Origin: Tieghemiomyces parasiticus
Lineage: Eukaryota > Kickxellomycota > Dimargaritomycetes > Dimargaritales > Dimargaritaceae
Length of the DNA stretch: 39,436 nucleotides
Direction of reading: 5' to 3'
Assembly (NCBI GenBank): GCA_027575765.1
Contig: JANBPT010000382.1
Location: forward strand, 1 to 39,436
Shown here piece after piece: positions 23,232 to 33,663 of this stretch (its first letter is position 1; every line of letters starts with the position of its first letter). The notes beneath the pieces are model-generated. The model did no database searches and was not told the origin of the DNA. It saw only the letters and a program-made list of their open reading frames with translations. The position numbers were made by a program, and so were the translations under genes.

Positions 23232-23761
23232 CGGATGGGAGGAGAGAAAAGAGGGCGCTTTTTAAAAATGTACAGCTACACGAGGCATGACAAGCGAGAG
23301 GCAAGGCAGCGTTGCAATGAGGGGGGAGGGATGGCGCGACCTGCGGATGAGATGCAGATGGCAGGGCCCCTTCGAAATAGGCCAGAGTTGGAGGGTCACA
23401 CGCAGGCCTAAAAGGTAGGGATCAACTCGAAATCAAATGGCTACGAGCACGGGATTGTCAGCAAGCCTTATACTGGGTACAGTCCAGCGGTATCCTATAT
23501 GCCACCCGTGTTCCAATTTCTTCACAGTTAGGCGGCGGAAAGATGGGGGCGACATGACGGGGCGACACTGCGCGTTCCCCAATTTATTCAACGGTATGTA
23601 CAAGAGTGCATACAAGCATACAGGAGAACTGCCCAGTTCCCCAGGCGTACGCCTCGGATGGGGGGAGATAATCGGGGGAGGGAAGCATTGCAAAATGCTA
23701 CCTACTTTGACCCCCTTACAAGATCGTTCGCAGTCCACCCGTAGAAACAATGGCAATAAAG
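23232..23761. other. Intergenic: PABS gene promoter and DCP2 3' region
   Basis: Between two minus-strand genes. TTTATT at 23583-23588 (AATAAA on the minus strand) may polyadenylate DCP2, 174 nt after its stop. The 60 bases beside 23231 are purine-rich on the plus strand, that is a C/T-rich leader of the PABS gene. Confidence 0.5.
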
Positions 23762-25267
23762 CTAGGAGGAGAGCTCGCTGGCCGTGCGCTGGACCAGAGA
23801 ATGCTGTGCCTGCAGCTTATTGAGCAGCGCGGTGATGGGTTTTGGGCTGGGACCGGCCGCTGCAAGGGCGGGGGATCCAACCGCACTGGGGCGGCCGCGG
23901 CTTGCGGGAGGGGTAGAAGGCACCGACCCCTTCAATTGGGCCAATAAGTCGGCGGCTGAGCGATGGGGCGTATGGCTGGCGCTAGAATGGTCGGGCACCG
24001 CGGCGGCGCTGGCGGTAGCTGACGCGCTAATACCGAGCAGGCTTTTGAGATCCTGTGCCGCTGCGGTCTTGTGACTACGCTCGGACCGTGGGCCTTGTTG
24101 CGAGCCGCGACGCTTGCTACGGGCCGAAGTCCCGTTAGCTGAAGCCGAGGGGGTAGTAATGGTCTTCTTCGTGGCGACAGGAGGTACCTGGATCGCCCCA
24201 TTAGCATCGCCCGAGGCTGCGAGACCCAACATCTGGCGCAGGCTAAGGTTGGCGGCCTCAGTAGATAAGCTTACGTCGGCAGTAACAGCGGTGGGTGGGG
24301 AACGGCTGGCCGTCACAACGTTGGGGTGGGTGCGTGTCGGGTTAATAGCGTTGCCGCGGCGGGCCACGGGACCGTCGCGCGGGTGGGTCCGGCCGTGCGG
24401 TAGGGTGCCGTGGCCGGCCCCGACGGTAGAGTTTCCCTGTACCTGGCGGTTGAGCGGCGTCCGACCGTGGTTGGCAATCCAGCTGCGGAGCCGGGTGACG
24501 AAGGGCGTAAGCATATAGAAACGCTTGTTGTTGCTGGTGTTAGTACCTTCACCCTCCGTCTCGGACGGGGACAGCGTGGGGCTCCCTCCGCCACCCTGGT
24601 GGGACGAGTTGTGGTGGTGCTGGCCCGACTGCGGTTTACGTGGGCGCTGGGTCGGCAGGTCACGGATATCGTGCCACTCGATCATACTAATCTCCTTTCG
24701 TGTCTGTGGGGCGAAGACCGTAGTCTCGGGGACGCCGGGGATGATGTAGAGGCGGACCCGCTGGCGGGCCAATACGCACTCAATATAGTGGTCTGGGTTG
24801 AGGTGCGGGGCAATATCGAAGCCAGTCTCTTCAAACACCTCCCGGACGGCGCAGGTCACCTCGGCCTCGTCCTGGTTAATTTTTCCGCGTGGGAACCCCC
24901 ACGAGGCGCGCGCCGCCCAACCTTTAACAAGGAGACACCGGTCCCAGGTCGTGTTGAGAATAATAGCGCCACAGACCGGGACCTGAAACTTGTACTCCAG
25001 AAAGTCGCGGTAGGCCCGCTCGTGCTGGTTGGCCCACTGATGCAGAAGCGGACAGTGGGAAAACATGCGGGCGGTGAACTTCTTGAGGCTGAGGGACGGC
25101 AGCCGGGGGTTGGCCTCCCGCACAAAGTCCTCGTAGAACCAGTGGGCCTGTTCCACTTGGAAGCAGACCCGCTCCACCGACGCGAGCTCCTCATCGGGCA
25201 CGTTAATGATAAACCGGGCTGAGAGCTCCGTCAAGACATCGTCGAAGGAAAGATCACCCAAAGACAT
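23762..25267 (-). CDS. DCP2: mRNA-decapping enzyme DCP2
   Basis: Intronless, 501 aa from ATG 25267; the frame extends 17 codons upstream but opens with TTG. Dcp2 removes the m7G cap of mRNA in P-bodies with Dcp1. Box A domain at 6-94 (FDDVLTELSARFIINVP, EQAHWFYEDFVRE, FTARMFSHCPLL). The Nudix domain starts at VPVCGAIILN; the Nudix box is G128 to F150 with REVFEETGF and all metal-binding glutamates present (E143, E146, E147). Box B region at 185-205 (QTRKEISMIEWHDIRDLP). A Gln/His/Gly/Ser insertion (206-248) pushes the conserved FYMLTPFVTRLRSWI to 250-264. The disordered tail has several leucine-rich helical motifs of the kind that bind Edc3: SLRQMLGLA (342-350), DLKSLLGIS (406-414), ADLLAQLKG (439-447) and ALLNKLQAQ (480-488). 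TAG stop. Confidence 0.97.
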   Translation of the reverse strand: MSLGDLSFDDVLTELSARFIINVPDEELASVERVCFQVEQAHWFYEDFVREANPRLPSLSLKKFTARMFSHCPLLHQWANQHERAYRDFLEYKFQVPVCGAIILNTTWDRCLLVKGWAARASWGFPRGKINQDEAEVTCAVREVFEETGFDIAPHLNPDHYIECVLARQRVRLYIIPGVPETTVFAPQTRKEISMIEWHDIRDLPTQRPRKPQSGQHHHNSSHQGGGGSPTLSPSETEGEGTNTSNNKRFYMLTPFVTRLRSWIANHGRTPLNRQVQGNSTVGAGHGTLPHGRTHPRDGPVARRGNAINPTRTHPNVVTASRSPPTAVTADVSLSTEAANLSLRQMLGLAASGDANGAIQVPPVATKKTITTPSASANGTSARSKRRGSQQGPRSERSHKTAAAQDLKSLLGISASATASAAAVPDHSSASHTPHRSAADLLAQLKGSVPSTPPASRGRPSAVGSPALAAAGPSPKPITALLNKLQAQHSLVQRTASELSS

Positions 25268-27775
25268 GGAACGCAGAACTAGGGGTAAGGGACTACACGG
25301 TAGGACGGGTAGTGCCAAGGAAAGGAGGTTGGAGGGTTAGGAATAAAAAAGGTATTGGGCTGTCTGTCAGGTGGGATGGCCGGGGATGCGCGAGGGGGTG
25401 GGAGAGAATAGAGGATAGGGCTGAAGGAGAAGGCGCTGGAGGGATAAATAGGGTGCACCGAGGGGACGGCTAGGGCAGAAGACTAGAAATGCCGAAGTTG
25501 AAAGGCTTGGGGAATTCAGTAGAATGGAGGCAGAAAGAGAAAGAGAGAGAGAGGTGTCGATGGGGGAAACAATGTTGCAGGTGACAAAACCAAGACACTC
25601 GACAATGTTAAGGTCGGGGGAAGGCGGGGGAGCGGGGACGCGGCAAAGTGGCGAGTAAAGGATCCTCTGGCTCAACTGTAAAGGGCCCCAGGGTGGACTC
25701 TAGGGTGGCGCAGGAAAAAGCGGGGAAGGGATGTGCAGTGGTAACAAAGGGTCCCGGCGGTCAGTCAGGTAGGTGAGGGAGGTGGGGGCCAGGGTGTAAG
25801 GGAAAATGGGAATGGCAGGAGGCGGGTCGTTCATTGGCGTACTGTGGCCGCCCTAGGAAAAAAGTGGGCGCTTTGGTCGCTAGGCCGAGTCACTTTTACA
25901 TCCCATTGGAAACTTCGGCCTTGAGCACATGGCCAGTCAGCCACGTCCGACGGTGCGCTCTCTGCCCGAGAGGGGGGATCGGGTGCCGCCAAAGGGTGCA
26001 AGGCATGATGACCTGCCCCCTCTCTAACGGCCAGCGCTAAGTATTATTGACTGTAGACTCGGAAGGACCGGTCAGGTGGATACCGGGCGTGTTTACCCCT
26101 CGGCCCCACCGTCAGGCGGGGAACGCTAATGTCTGCATAATGCATGCGGATGGCCTGGGAATTGGATTAAGCCCAACCAATTGGCCGCTAACCTAGTCTG
26201 GCAGGCGTCGGGGTCCGACGGCTAGACCGAGAGATCTTATTACACTTGCTATGTCGCTCTCGACCATTAGATTCGTTTTCGGACAAAGGCCATGGCCGCT
26301 GCAGCCATCGATGGATTGTTTCGTTTTAGGCTGACCGTCGACAGCTTGGCCTTTCGAATTACTTAATCATCCTCGTAGAATAGCGGGAAGCAGCCGTAGA
26401 CCCATTTTGGACCTACCGAGGTAGTTATCTATGGTAGTTGAGCAGTATGCAGCGGCAGGTTAAACAAATTGCGTTTGAAATTACCAGCACACCTTACACC
26501 AGCTAACCTGTACCTGGCCACGGCCGCCGTCCCACTTCACCGCAACGGGACTTGAACTGATCGCGACCAGGCCGGATTCGCGCTCTAGTTGAGTTTAGAG
26601 CAGCCCATATCTGCCAAGATTTGTCCACAGAAGCCGGCCCTTGAAAGTCACCTACAGTGGAAAGGAGTGATCAGGCTAGATCACATTGGTGCTGCTAATG
26701 GGACAGGAAGGGAGTGACCGGCGGGAAGACTGATCAGGACCAGGGGTCGAGTATTGAGCAATACCTACCAAGGCGTGCATACGGTACACCAAAAGTGAAT
26801 GGATGGACTGGTGCGGATGTTCATAGATGATGGGACTTGGGCCAGAGTGGCCGCTCTGCCGACTTGGATCGGACAATTAGCTAAGGGCACAAAGGCCGAA
26901 CCGCCCCCAGTCACCAATGACTGGCAACTGATTTTTAGTGGTAGTGTAGAACTCGAGCCATGAAGCGGTTTCGGCATTCAAGTGGAGCACCAGCTGGGAA
27001 AATCATCCTGCTCATCAATGCGAATGCGCCCATAAGGGAGATGAGTCGATCGACAGAACTACTACTTGGACGCCTCTCATTTCATTTCCCATAAATCATC
27101 AGAACGACCTGTGATTGCAAAAGTTCCACGGAAAGATGTGGCGTTGTAGCAATGGGTATGAAACCTAGAAGCTCAGAGCGTGCTACATCGACTAGCGTAA
27201 CTCACGCTGGATGATCTACCCCTCGCAGCTCAACTTCCCTTTCCCCCCTCCCTTCCCATACCCAATTCCATAGCCCAAGACCCGACCTACACCCACATTG
27301 GCCAAGCATGATGTACGTGTCCTTGCTGAGTATTAGCACTCCCCAGCTCCCATAACAAAATATATTTATACTAAACTCACTTTCTCTCTGGGCTTTAATG
27401 GCTCGCTACTTATAAATAACGACCATCCCGCTTTTGCCCAGATTGGGGCTATTTAACATAGAGTATCATGGGGTCATCTAGTGGGCTCAATCGACGAACT
27501 TGCCAGTGGCATACTTTGGAATCTGCTGGAGGAAAGACCCCAGCTTCGAGGCCATAATGACCTCCTGACTATTGTGCCAGAGGAGCCGGGTTCGCCAAGT
27601 AGCCCATATGGTTCCAGCTATTTTGCCATTAAAATATGATATTGCCTACAAGATTAATATTTTTCAACTTCCACCGTACACTCTTTAACGAGGTAAGCCT
27701 TCTTAGTGCCAAAACAAGGTATCCCTTATGTTAACCCTTTAGGAAAAAAAAAGTACCTTAGGTACCACGGCACCC
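25268..27775. other. 2.5 kb without a gene; GA/CT-rich DCP2 leader at its left end
   Basis: Bases 25268-25850 are purine-rich on the plus strand, so pyrimidine-rich upstream of DCP2, and include a GA microsatellite at 25532-25554. The remainder has only short, featureless frames. A C/T-rich tract at 27235-27300 followed by ATG at 27309 opens just 15 codons. No RNA gene recognised. Confidence 0.5.
25532..25554. repeat. GA/CT microsatellite in the DCP2 upstream region
   Basis: A 23-base imperfect GA tract (CT on the transcribed strand of DCP2), about 265 bases before the DCP2 ATG. Part of a broad pyrimidine-rich leader that may act as a promoter or start-site element. Confidence 0.7.
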
Positions 27776-29280
27776 TTATTTCAATGCGTCTTTCAGGGAC
27801 ACTGTGGCGGAGCCACGCTTCTTGGGTTTGGGCTGGGACGGGTCAGGTTTCCATCCAATCATGAAGACAACCTGGAACGTGGCCGGTATGGTACCATCCT
27901 CGTTACCGTGGAGCGCTACAGGGGAAATGGCGGCGGAGGAGGAGGGGAGGTGTTTGCATATAAATAGTAACATGGATGAGCAGGGAGAACTACGCTACAA
28001 AAATATTCAAGTTTCCCCGTTGAATGTGGTAGCCCCAGGTTTATCGCGGCCGTTCTTAGATAATCACTGGTTTATCGGAGCAGAAGGGCCACGTCGTCTA
28101 GCAACTCACCTTGGTAGACACTTGAAGCGGCCAGTAACGTGTCCCGGCTGATACCAGGATTCCTGGTGTGCGCGACGAGAAAAGAACGGAAGGAACGATA
28201 GCAAAAGTCAGAAACCGCTAACCACTGAGTTGAGCCAGCCAACTGTAACCATTGAAGCAGTGGCTTCGTTGAGATAGGTCTCCCCGATCCAAAACCGAGC
28301 TGTCCCCCTCCTTAAACCTACCGTAGAAGCACCGCGTTACTCTCACCCATCGCCTGCAGATCCTGCATCAAGTGAATGGGGGATGGATAATCAATGACCA
28401 CCTCATCGACATCGACGGTCGTGAGCGCGAACCCCGCGCGAGCCAACAGATCGGTCATGTCCCGAGGGTCGACCATAGGCGAGATACGGGGCGCGATGCC
28501 ATTCCGGCGTTCCAAATCAGCGAGCTGGAGTGACGTGCGGAGCTCAAACAAGGTATCCCCGCCTAACATGGCGCCCAGAAACATGCCGTCAGGACGGAGA
28601 GACCGCTGGATCTGGATCAGCGCCCCTGGAAGGTCGTTGACCCAGTGCAGGGAGAGGTTGCTCACCACGGCGTCGAGGGAATTTTCAGCGAAGGTGTTGT
28701 GCTCCTCGTCCATTACTCGGTATTCGACATCAACCGGTGGCAGGTGGGCGTTCGCGGAGGTGGTCGATTGACCAGCGACTTCGTCTCCGTCGAGATTTGT
28801 CAGGAGGGCCTCCTCTTCTTCGGCCCCTGACTCTCTGGGTGGGGTGTTGGCGCTTCCTTCAGTGGATATCGTTGACGACGACGATACTGAAGACGTTTTG
28901 ACCTCCAAACCTTCGTCCCGTCGTAGCATGGCCTCCGACATGTCGCACTGAATCACTTTATCGGTCAGCTCCCGGCTGAGGTACCGACGGAGATACCCGC
29001 TGTTAGCGCCCAGTTCAACGATCGTGGGGAAGCGTCGCTTGATGTCTAATAGACGATCGACTAGCTGGCGTGCCGTCTCATCGCGGAGGTAGTCCACTTC
29101 TCGGCTGGCCACTGGGTCTGCCGCCGCCCGGTCCTTTTGGAGACGTTTAGCCTGGCGGTCGAAGATCTGCGTCGGGCCGCCAAGTTTGCTGCCACCGATA
29201 CCGCCACTGACACTGGCCAAATTTCGGCGCAACAGGAAACGGACGCCGAGGTGGGTCGGCGTGGACAGGCGATGCAGCAT
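27776..29280 (-). CDS. NDUFAF5: NDUFAF5, mitochondrial complex I assembly hydroxylase
   Basis: Three exons, minus strand: 29280-28322, 28162-28110, 27915-27776; 383 aa. Donors GTAGGT and GTGAGT. NDUFAF5 is a SAM-fold matrix protein that hydroxylates an arginine of the NDUFS7 subunit during complex I assembly. The N terminus (MLHRLSTPTHLGVRFLLRRN) is a presequence. QIFDRQAKRLQKDRAA opens the domain; VELGANSGYL (88-97) is the SAM loop; SNLSLHWVNDLPGALIQI, FLGAMLGGDTLFELRTSLQL and LMQDLQAMGES are family signatures. The short middle exon codes for RDTLLAASSVYQ and the last for NEDGTIPATFQVVFMIGWKP and RGSATVS, as in animal orthologues. A Ser/Glu-rich stretch of about 55 residues (128-182) is inserted inside the Rossmann domain. 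It implies that the organism has respiratory complex I. Confidence 0.95.
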
Positions 29281-29593
29281 GTTCAAGGATAGGAGAACTG
29301 TGGGGAATGTGATGACCGTAAATTGAGCGAAGGAAGGAAAGTTGCCGCAGGGTAAGGGCGCAGGAGGAAGGAATTGCATGCGGCGCCCAACGGGTGGACA
29401 TGAGCTCCCAAGTTTCAACGTACGGCTGGCAGCGGGGACGGGGGTGTAAGACAAGGTAGGAGGCGCAGGGCTTCACGCCCCTAGCCCTGGCTGGTGAAAC
29501 ACTGTGAAGCTGCGGCCTGTTCAGAGGGTGGAGGGTGTAGCGGAGTTTTGTCAAGCAGCCTAGAGGCACAGGGCACGCGGATGTCATACATAT
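29281..29593. other. Intergenic between NDUFAF5 and the P450 pseudogene
   Basis: Holds the NDUFAF5 promoter and leader. The NDUFAF5 reading frame stays open upstream to 29454 but the first ATG that gives a mitochondrial presequence is at 29280. Nothing else seen. Confidence 0.5.
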
Positions 29594-31471
29594 TCAAGTA
29601 CTTGCCATCACATTTTCTGTTCTCCCATTTGTGTGACTCCCTCCACTGTTTCGCCCTACTAAGTCGGAACCCATCGGATCCTTCGCTCTGCGGGGCCTCA
29701 CGCTCACCATAAACCGTTTGTCTTGGAGTCTCAGCGCCACAAAGTGCAGCCAGTCCTTCGTCAGCTCTCCTCCGTCCGCTGCCTCGTACCCAAATAGCCT
29801 CAGAAACGCCGCCAAGATCAGTGACATCGCTATGAACGCCAGGGCCCGCCCGAGGCACTGCCGGGGACCGAACGAGAAATCGAACACCTTGGGGTAATTG
29901 CGGTCCCCTGCGATACCTATAAACCAGTCCGGATTAAAGGTACGGGGGTCATTATCAGAGCCAGTGGAAGCAGAAGAAGTCTCGCCTTCACCTGGCCCTC
30001 CCCATATGGCCGGTTCAACATGGTAGGCGACAGCTGTCCCGCCAATCTCCGTACCTGCCGGAAGGAAATAGGGCTGGCCCTGGCAGATAAGAGCGCGACC
30101 ACCGGGGGGGGACAGAGCGCCGGAAGGTACCAGGACTGCTCCGCATCGTCCGTAGGCACTCACTGATCACGGCCCCCATAAGGGTAACCCGCTGCCGTAG
30201 AGTATCCTAAGTCAATCCTATTCGGCGGAGCGTGCTGACCGACGCTGAGTCCTCGCTATCGTCACCACTGTCGTTTCTGAAACCATCGACAGGGAGGGGA
30301 GGGGAAACGCTGCAGCCAGATCTCTCACCGACCGCCCGTGTACCGCCAGATGACGCAAAAGTTGCAAAAGCACCACCGATAAGGTTAACGCCACAGTATC
30401 CGTGCCGCCAAACAACAGCGAGATGATCTCGCACTTAAGCTTCTGGTCAGTCAGTCCCAAGGCTTTCAAGGGGTCTGTTGCCAGCAAGAGCTTCCCAAAA
30501 GTGTTCGGCACGGCGGGACCGTACTGCCATGTCATCTCCGTGTTCTTCCACGCCTCGGACGGACTACGCGACTCGACTGCGAGACGGTCACGTCGCTCGT
30601 CGATAGATATCATTACGTAGGCCTAAAAGTCACGGACGCTGACGCAGTAGGACCCGTAAGCCCACCGGGTTTTGAGGAACGGAAAGGCATTGGACACAAC
30701 CACCAGATGAGTGAGAGCGTGCAACCAGTCGGTGACTGGGTGGTGACCCCACGCGAGGAGTTGGACCGAGCGGCCGAGGGTGAAGTCGGCAATTACGCCC
30801 GCAGAGAGGAGGGCCAGGACGTAGTAGAGATTGGGGGTTACCTCACCGACCGGGCGGTAGGGGTAGCAGTGGGCATCGTAGTCACTGCCATGATGGTCGT
30901 CGGTTGCGAGGGTGCCTGTTTCCTGACACCGCGCGTCCAAAAAAAAAAAGGACACCAGATTAACTGGCCTGCACACCATAGTCGAGGACTCCATGGCGCG
31001 TAACGCTCGGACGGCGAACGCCGGCTGAATGACACGTTTCCGCATGCGATGGAACTCTGACCGGGCGGTCGTGAAGAAACCTTCGCCAAACATTTCGCAC
31101 TCTTGGTACCAGCGGGGCGTCTTGATGTTGTCGTAGCTACCGTACACGGCCTGAAGGGTGGCGGGGTCGGCAACGCTGACCGTATGGCAGCCCAGACGGA
31201 CCGTGGGGCGGTAGCGGGCGTGGGGCCGTTTGGAGAGCTCAAACATGCGACCGTGGTGGTAGGCTAGCTGGAGGATGGAAGGGGCTAGCTCGCATAGGAA
31301 GGGCCCCGGGATGGCAGCAAGTGGGCCCAGGTAGATCTGGTAGACAACCTAGGTAATAAGGGCGACGGGTATGATGAATAGTGAAGCGTATGGGCGGGCG
31401 ACATAATCTACAGCTATACGCACAAGGTTTGGTAGCTGCCCACCCAGGGTAAGAGGGTTATCTCGGACCAT
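29594..31471 (-). pseudogene. Broken cytochrome P450 (three in-frame TAG, two frameshifts)
   Basis: The whole P450 architecture is present. From ATG 31471: a hydrophobic anchor, proline hinge LGPLAAIPGPF, C-helix region EFHRMRKRVIQPAFAVRALR, LYYVLALLSAGVIADFTLG, I-helix LLFGGTDTVALTL (GGTDTV at 30392-30409), K-helix ExxR (ECLR, 30150-30161), SSPGTFRRSVPP, and the haem loop FSFGPRQCLGRALAF with ligand Cys at 29855-29857. Lesions: TAG at 31349-31351 (codon 41), TAG at 30623-30625, a frame change near 30300, TAG at 30207-30209, and a return to the first frame at a run of eight C (30104-30111), where seven would keep the frame. An 11-base poly-T tract (30939-30949) lies in the middle. P450s of this kind are ER-anchored haem monooxygenases. 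The good residue conservation suggests recent loss; assembly errors could account for the homopolymer shift only. Confidence 0.85.
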
Positions 31472-32225
31472 TCTGACGGATTCGTTTACAAGGGCTTAAG
31501 CAGCAGTGCTGCAGAGAAATCCTTGAGAACTGAAGTATAAATGAGATATCTGAGGGGAGAATGGTCCATTTCAATGGGCAGGGCCGCCGAGGTCACCATC
31601 CCTCGTCATCATTTATAGACTCCTTCAATACTACCACGGGAGGCTGGATAATAATCAAGTCGCTAGGCCGAGCCTTTCAGAGCAGTTCCGAGTACCTCTA
31701 GCATCGGAATCCTTCCGAAGGGCCGGCAAATAACGGACTTGTAGCATCGCCAGGACCTGGGCCATGAAATGGGCCACTAGATGCCAAGAAGGTGGGCGAT
31801 GCCAGGGGGATCATGAAGGTTCATGGCCCTCTCTTCCTCTGTGTCCGGCTGATCCCTGGCCGCTTGGAACTGTCATGCCAATGGCATTAGGGAGGCTGGA
31901 TAGCCGTGGTCATCAGTCATGTCGGTCTGAGGCCAGCCAGCCTACGCCGTCAACCGTCTCTCCGAGTATCATTGCGATACGTACGGGAGGGGTAGGAACT
32001 GTCGACTCCTTTATTGTTCGCTTCAAAGATCACAAGGTACAAGCGGGACCTCCGGTTGGTGGTAAGACAAGGCTCGCGAAGACGGCGGAAAGGTGAAGGG
32101 CAGAGGAAGGCAAAGCAGAGCCCATGCACTCGCACCTACAATCCGTCGGGGTGATACAGGGACACTATACGAAAATGGTGAGAATTTCGCCCATCGATTC
32201 CCTCTCCGCTGATGACCACCAAAAC
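31472..32225. other. Intergenic: P450 upstream region and RPT3 3' region
   Basis: No gene supported. TTTATT at 32010-32015 (AATAAA on the minus strand) may be the poly(A) signal of RPT3, 210 nt beyond its stop. Frames at 31764-32096 (+) have no recognisable content. Confidence 0.5.
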
Positions 32226-33663
32226 TTATTTGTAAAACTCGAAATCGGTGTCGGTCTTCTTGACGTTGGCGCGATAGCCCTTCTCGAGATCCTTGGACAG
32301 GATCACGTAGCGGTTCTTGCGGACGGCGTGCATACCGGCCTCCTGACAAATGGCGGCGATCTCGGCGCCGCTGAGTTTATCAGGACGGGACACAAAGTCC
32401 TCCAGGTCGACCTCTTCGGACAGGTTCATCTTGGCTGTGATGGCCGAGAAGATGAGGCGCTTCTGGCGGCGGTCTGGGGTGGGGAATTCAATCTTACGAT
32501 CGAGGCGACCGGGACGGAGGAGGGCCGGGTCCAGGGTATCAGCGCGGTTGGTCGCCATGATGACCTTGATGTTAACCGTCTGGTCGAAGCCGTCCATCTG
32601 GTTGAGCAGTTCGAGCAGGATACGCTGGACTTCACGGTCGGCCCCCGTCTGGGCATCAAACCGCTTGGTGGCGATGGCGTCAATTTCGTCAATGAAGATG
32701 ATCGAGGGTGCGTTCTCGCGGGCCATCCGGAACGTGTCGCGCACCATGCGGGGTCCCTCACCCAGGTACTTCTGGACAAATTCGGAGCCGACCACGCGGA
32801 TGAAGGACGCCGTCGTGTGGTGTGCCACGGCTTTCACCAGCATGGTCTTGCCCGTACCAGGGGGGCCGTACAGGAGGACACCGCGCGGGGGGTCGATACC
32901 AATCTGACGGTAGAGGTCAAAGTGGGTCAACGGGAGTTCGACGGCCTCGCGGATCTCTTGCTTCTGAATGTCGAGTCCACCAATGTCGGCGTAGGACACG
33001 TCAGGCTTCTCATCGGCACCCAGCAGCGCGATACTGCTGTCGGCCTCCGGGGGCAGAATGTCGACCAGGGCGTTGGAGTGGCGGTGGAGGGCCACCGAGG
33101 TGTTAGGCTTGAGCAGCTCGCGGTCGATAGTGCTCAGGATCCGTACCACTGAGTTGGACCCCGTGGTCGACCCGACGATTCCCGTATCGCGGTCAATCAC
33201 CTCCAAAAACTGGCCCAACACCAGCGGCACCGACTGGATACGCTTGACCTCCTCCTGGGCCCGTACCAGCTCGCGCTTCAGGTTCTTTTGCTCGTCTTTG
33301 ATGTATTCCTCCTGGAGCTCCAGAAGCTCCACGTGCCGCTGTAGCTTCTTAAGACGGAGGTAGAGGTCGCTCTCCTTGATTTCCTCCAAGAGGTCCGAGC
33401 TGTTCATACCCGTCAGCGAGTCCTGGATGCGGGTGGCAGTGGCAATGGGAACCGGAGAAACAGGGACGGGAATTAGCGAGCAGGCCACGCCGAATGTATA
33501 GTGTCGGGCATATGTAATCCTGGGAGGTCGGAGTTGTGAAGCACGGGCCTTGGCTCCCGCGATTGGCTTGGCCCATCGGCGCGGACCAGACGGTGGAGGC
33601 CAGTGCACTTACCGAAGGGACGGCCTTGATCTCGTGGGGGATGACGACGCCGATTTCTTCCAT
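32226..33663 (-). CDS. RPT3: 26S proteasome regulatory ATPase subunit RPT3 (PSMC4)
   Basis: Two exons, minus strand: 33663-33613 and 33422-32226, joined over a 190-nt intron with a GTAAGT donor; 415 aa, as in yeast and human. RPT3 is one of six AAA+ ATPases in the proteasome base that unfold substrates and open the 20S gate. The N-terminal coiled coil runs about 25-80. The OB domain contains [27 protein letters not shown] and [20 protein letters not shown], which distinguish RPT3 from its paralogues. Walker A GPPGTGKT (203-210), pore loop KYLGEG (235-240), Walker [11 protein letters not shown] (258-267), sensor IMATNR (305-310), arginine-finger region LLRPGRLDR. The C terminus FEFYK is an HbYX-type tail that docks in the 20S alpha ring. 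It faces ATG12 head to head. Confidence 0.97.

Noticed and set aside
22600..23304. 234-codon frame on the minus strand overlapping the PABS gene in another frame
   Set aside because: The overlapping frame encodes the transmembrane segments that join in frame to the PABS domain; this one is Pro/Arg/Ser noise.
24410..25222. 270-codon open frame on the plus strand opposite DCP2
   Set aside because: Shadow of the conserved Dcp2 box A and Nudix region; no recognisable content.
26521..26590. Possible tRNA: GTTCAAGTCCCG on the minus strand resembles a T arm
   Set aside because: The flanking bases do not form a T stem and no acceptor, D or anticodon stems can be drawn.
30207..30345. Intron in the P450 from GTGAGA (about 30335) to the TAG at 30207
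   Set aside because: It would delete the J-helix region, which reads as plausible P450 sequence (RDLAAAFPLPS and SASVSTLRRIGLT), and leave too short a gap between I and K helices. Not excluded without RNA.
29594..31471. TAG reassigned to an amino acid, because three TAGs interrupt the P450
   Set aside because: GCV-T, PTPA, DCP2, ATG12 and the secreted-protein gene all end in TAG at the homology-expected C terminus, and the P450 also has frameshifts.
32124..33152. 342-codon open frame on the plus strand opposite RPT3
   Set aside because: It is the antisense of a highly conserved, GC-rich exon; the translation has no domain and RPT3 is certain on the other strand.
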